Assembly: GCF_027945075.1 (NCBI RefSeq)
Contig: NZ_CP116034.1
Coordinates: 2,976,001-3,040,000, forward strand
Reading direction: 5' to 3'
Source of the DNA: Chryseobacterium sp. CY350
GTDB taxonomy: Bacteria > Bacteroidota > Bacteroidia > Flavobacteriales > Weeksellaceae
DNA: 64,000 bases
A model generated the notes under the pieces. It saw only the letters and a program-made list of their open reading frames with translations. It ran no database searches and was not told the DNA's origin. Below are positions 61,187 to 64,000 of the stretch, one piece after another (the stretch's first letter is position 1; every line of letters begins with the position of its first letter). The position numbers and the translations under genes are program-made.

Positions 61187-63775
61187 TTGGACAAAACCGT
61201 CTTCAAAAATATATTACAAATTTTAATTATCCTAATTTTTAACAGTTTTTTAGCACAGCAATCTCCTAAAAAATTAACGGAAACTACGGTAATTAAAGAT
61301 ACAATTTCCAAAAGGGATACTATTGTTGTACAGAAAGAGTCGCTGGATGATGTACTCGAAACGAAAGCTGATGATCAGCGTAGAGATGTTCCGAAGAGAA
61401 TGATTTATCTGAACAAAAATGCTCAGGTAAAGTATCAGGACATGCAGATCGATGCAGATTATATCTCAATTGATGAGACTAGAAATATGATCTTTGCCCG
61501 TGGAAAACTCGATTCTTTAGGTAAGGTTATTGAGCCGGTGATCACCACGCAGGCTGGTAAAAAATACGAGACCAACGAGTTTAACTACAATTATAAAACC
61601 AAGCAGGCAATCGCATATAATGCAAGAACCGAAGAAAGCGAGGGAATCATCGTAGCCGAGAAAACCAAGAAATACAACGATTCTGTTTTCTTTATGAGAA
61701 GAGGTTTGTTTACAACAGACGACTATTTTATCAAGAAAAAAGATACTTTGGCAGATTACCATTTGCTGGCACCACATATAAAAATGGTCAAAGGGAAAAA
61801 CAGCAGTTCTGTAATTACAGGTCCTGTACAAATGTATATTGAGCAGGTTCCTACACCGCTGATCATGCCGTTTGCAATTTTGCCTTTCTCAGACAAAAGA
61901 TCTGCGGGGATTTTGATTCCTAGTTTTGGAGAAAGACAAGATGTGGGCTTTTTTCTAAACGGAATCGGATATTATCAACCAATCGGAGAGCATTTTGATT
62001 TAAAAATTTTAGCTGATATCTATACAAAAGGAAGTTGGAATTTGCGGCCGGAGATGAATTATCTTAAAAAATACCGCTATTCCGGGAACTTTGCGGCAGA
62101 CATTGGTACGACGGTTCGTGGGATAAAAGGTTTAGATGATTACAGCAAAACAGGAACTTACAGAATTGCGTGGAGACATAGCCAAGATGCAAAAGCAAAT
62201 CCTTTTCTTACTTTTTCTGCTTCAGTAGATGTCACCAGCCAGACTTTCTATAATAATACGGTTAACAATAACTATATTATGAATGAAAGTGTTCTGAGAA
62301 CTCAGCAGAATTCTACATTAACGCTTACGAAAAGATTTTTGAAGCTTCCTGCAACGATCACGGGAACTGCATCTTACTCGCAAAATTTTGCCACCGGATT
62401 AGCAGATTTACGTTTGCCTCAGATGAACGTAGCGATTAATCAGTTTTATTTATTTGGATCTAAAACGGGTGTCAGAACCGGACTATTAGAAAATATTACC
62501 GTAAATACAGGTTTGAATTTGACAAATTTTGTAAGCACAGGCGAAGGCGAATTGTTTACAAAAGCAATGTGGGACAAATTGCAGACAGGCATCAAGAATA
62601 ATATCACTTTAGGTACCAATACAACCATTGCCAAGTATTTTACCTTCAGTTTGGGTGCAAATATTGATAACGCACTGACAACAAAAACACTTACGAAATT
62701 CTACGATCCGATAGAGAATAAAGTGGTAGATCAGGTGAATAAAAAGATTGCTGCATATTCTACTTTTTCTACTACAGCAAGTTTGCAGACACAACTTTAC
62801 GGACAGGCAAACTTCAAAAAAGGTTCGTCTATTGAGGCGATAAGACATATGATGACGCCAAGTATCGGTTTTACATATTCTCCTGATTTTGGAGGTTCCG
62901 GTTTCGGATATTTCAGAAATTATTATGATGCCAACGGAGCCTTGACGCCGTATTCTATTTTCGATAACGGAATTGTAGGTGCACCAACATCTGGCTTGGT
63001 AGGAGCTTTAGGCTTTAATATTGGAAACAATATTGAGATGAAAGTAAGATCTAAAAGTGATTCTACAGGAGTGAAAAAAGTTAAAATTTTCGAATCATTA
63101 AATCTCTCGGGAAATTACAATTTTGCAGCAAAAACGCATCCTTGGTCTATAATTTCTATCAACGGGCAGTCTTCATTTTTTGATAATAAATTGAGTGTCA
63201 ATACCAGTTTGACTTTAGATCCTTATAAAACAATTTTTATACCTGGAGAAGAAACGGGTATTAGAACTGAAGAATTCGGAGCGTTCAGTTTACAGGGATT
63301 CAACGTTCAGTTATCTTATCCTTTAAGCAGCGAACTTTTTGGCGAAAAGACAGATTACGCTAAAAAATATGGTTCGAAAGGTGAGATCAGAAACGAGAAC
63401 TATTATTTTGACGACGATAATTATGCGCATTTTGATCAGGCATGGACTTTAAATGTTAACGCAAACTATGCCTACTCCAGAGGCGCTACCCGAACTTCAA
63501 ATAAAATAGCATCTATCGGCTTAGACGGAAGTCTTAAATTAACTCCTTACTGGAATATCACAGGAAGTACACACTATGATCTGGTAACAAAAGATCTTGC
63601 ATACACGCGAATTGGATTTTCCAGAGATCAGCGAAGTTTTACCATCAATTTTAACTGGGTACCTTTCGGTCAGTATAAAGTGTATGACTTCTTCATTGGT
63701 ATCAAAGCTAATATCCTGAGCGATGCCCTTAAGTACAAAGACAGAAGCTTTACACAGCCTAATCCATCTTTCTAA
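61187..63775 (+). CDS. lptD: LPS-assembly protein LptD-like outer membrane protein
   Basis: The protein has 862 residues from a TTG at 61187, which gives a normal signal peptide (KTVFKNILQILIILIFNSFLAQQ); the frame is open further upstream, but that would place the start before the -7 box. An OstA/LptA-like N-terminal domain (about 60-205, e.g. QVKYQDMQIDADYISIDETRN and EFNYNYKTKQAIAYNARTEE) is followed by a large beta-barrel with MPFAILPFSDKRSAGILIPSFGE, the signature of Bacteroidetes LptD. It inserts lipopolysaccharide into the outer membrane. The export of the polysaccharide made in Region 1 would end here if it is LPS-linked. Confidence 0.87.
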   Translation: MDKTVFKNILQILIILIFNSFLAQQSPKKLTETTVIKDTISKRDTIVVQKESLDDVLETKADDQRRDVPKRMIYLNKNAQVKYQDMQIDADYISIDETRNMIFARGKLDSLGKVIEPVITTQAGKKYETNEFNYNYKTKQAIAYNARTEESEGIIVAEKTKKYNDSVFFMRRGLFTTDDYFIKKKDTLADYHLLAPHIKMVKGKNSSSVITGPVQMYIEQVPTPLIMPFAILPFSDKRSAGILIPSFGERQDVGFFLNGIGYYQPIGEHFDLKILADIYTKGSWNLRPEMNYLKKYRYSGNFAADIGTTVRGIKGLDDYSKTGTYRIAWRHSQDAKANPFLTFSASVDVTSQTFYNNTVNNNYIMNESVLRTQQNSTLTLTKRFLKLPATITGTASYSQNFATGLADLRLPQMNVAINQFYLFGSKTGVRTGLLENITVNTGLNLTNFVSTGEGELFTKAMWDKLQTGIKNNITLGTNTTIAKYFTFSLGANIDNALTTKTLTKFYDPIENKVVDQVNKKIAAYSTFSTTASLQTQLYGQANFKKGSSIEAIRHMMTPSIGFTYSPDFGGSGFGYFRNYYDANGALTPYSIFDNGIVGAPTSGLVGALGFNIGNNIEMKVRSKSDSTGVKKVKIFESLNLSGNYNFAAKTHPWSIISINGQSSFFDNKLSVNTSLTLDPYKTIFIPGEETGIRTEEFGAFSLQGFNVQLSYPLSSELFGEKTDYAKKYGSKGEIRNENYYFDDDNYAHFDQAWTLNVNANYAYSRGATRTSNKIASIGLDGSLKLTPYWNITGSTHYDLVTKDLAYTRIGFSRDQRSFTINFNWVPFGQYKVYDFFIGIKANILSDALKYKDRSFTQPNPSF

Positions 63776-63804
63776 TATCATACAGATTTTTAGAATTTAA
63801 ATTT

Positions 63805-63812
63805 TATATTTG
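63805..63812 (+). promoter_or_regulatory. -7 box upstream of the RidA-family gene
   Basis: TATATTTG is a perfect box. The leader of about 85 nt contains a 7-bp inverted repeat (ACGGCAT at 63836-63842, ATGCCGT at 63866-63872). Confidence 0.5.
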
Positions 63813-63903
63813 CACCGAATAAAATTTGGGACAAAACGGCATGATTTTCACTTTACATAAAGCGGATGCCGTAGGAAATCGAAATTATTAATAATCTCAT
63901 CAT

Positions 63904-64000
63904 ATGAAAAAAATAGTATTTACTGTTAACGCTCCTGCAGCGATCGGGCCGTATTCTCAGGCAAACTTTGCGAATGGAGTTTTATACATTTCAGGGCAGA
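63904..64000 (+). CDS. RidA (YjgF/YER057c/UK114) family protein, 5' part
   Basis: From ATG at 63904 the window gives 32 codons: MKKIVFTVNAPAAIGPYSQA and then NFANGVLYISGQ, an excellent match to the RidA family start (APxAIGPYSQA, YxSGQ). RidA hydrolyses reactive enamine or imine intermediates from PLP enzymes. The gene continues past the right edge. Confidence 0.92.
   Translation, partial: MKKIVFTVNAPAAIGPYSQANFANGVLYISGQ

Overview
The window reads as a chromosomal segment from a member of the Flavobacteriia, most likely Chryseobacterium or a close relative in the Weeksellaceae. The DNA is AT-rich, promoters carry the Bacteroidetes -7 box TAnnTTTG, and there are a SusC/SusD pair, a type IX secretion (T9SS) C-terminal sorting domain, a bacillithiol synthase BshC, a GYDIA-type GHMP kinase and a Bacteroidetes-type LptD. 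The species call is inference; the phylum-level call rests on several independent markers.

Region 1 (1-31076) is a large surface-polysaccharide locus, almost all on the minus strand. Read in the direction of transcription it begins with ugd, rmlB and rmlA (nucleotide sugars). These are followed by an ABC-2 polysaccharide exporter (wzm, and wzt with a C-terminal sugar-binding extension), then two tandem dTDP-4-keto-6-deoxyglucose ketoisomerase paralogues, an N-acetyltransferase, an acyltransferase-3 membrane protein and a PLP aminotransferase. With RmlA and RmlB these make a complete predicted route to a dTDP-3-acetamido-3,6-dideoxyhexose (Fuc3NAc or Qui3NAc). No rmlC or rmlD is present, so rhamnose is not the predicted product. 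Downstream is a long run of about 19 glycosyltransferases (GT2, GT4, GT11 and atypical folds), with a small SDR protein, a hexapeptide acetyltransferase and a polytopic membrane protein. Two genes, a SAM methyltransferase and one GT2, point the opposite way. The locus runs off the left edge of the window. No initiating phosphoglycosyltransferase, Wzx flippase or clear Wzy polymerase is seen.

Region 2 (31230-36185) is the conserved rimP-nusA-infB translation and transcription operon. It has a textbook promoter, a leader holding a terminator-like hairpin and a 15-codon ORF that overlaps the rimP start, and a strong shared terminator.

Region 3 (36236-44777) holds an exported protein of unknown function, a gene-free stretch of 477 bp, a T9SS-secreted subtilisin-like protease, and a divergent susC-susD-lipoprotein operon. 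The arrangement suggests a peptide or protein utilisation locus.

Region 4 (44792-53736) is housekeeping: a putative porin with bshC, a LysM/periplasmic-binding fusion protein, fabD, a GHMP kinase and pckA.

Region 5 (53816-58956) begins with aroQ on the minus strand. It then carries a metal and redox block: a Fur-family regulator, a P1B-type ATPase, a small Cys-containing exported protein, a YHS-domain lipoprotein, a SCO protein and an exported Fe/Mn superoxide dismutase.

Region 6 (59031-64000) carries rpsT followed on the minus strand by two identical tRNA-Glu(UUC) genes, then a third, different tRNA-Glu(UUC), an N-acetylmuramoyl-L-alanine amidase, a divergent LptD-like gene and the start of a RidA-family gene. 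No insertion sequence, prophage, integrase or CRISPR array was found.
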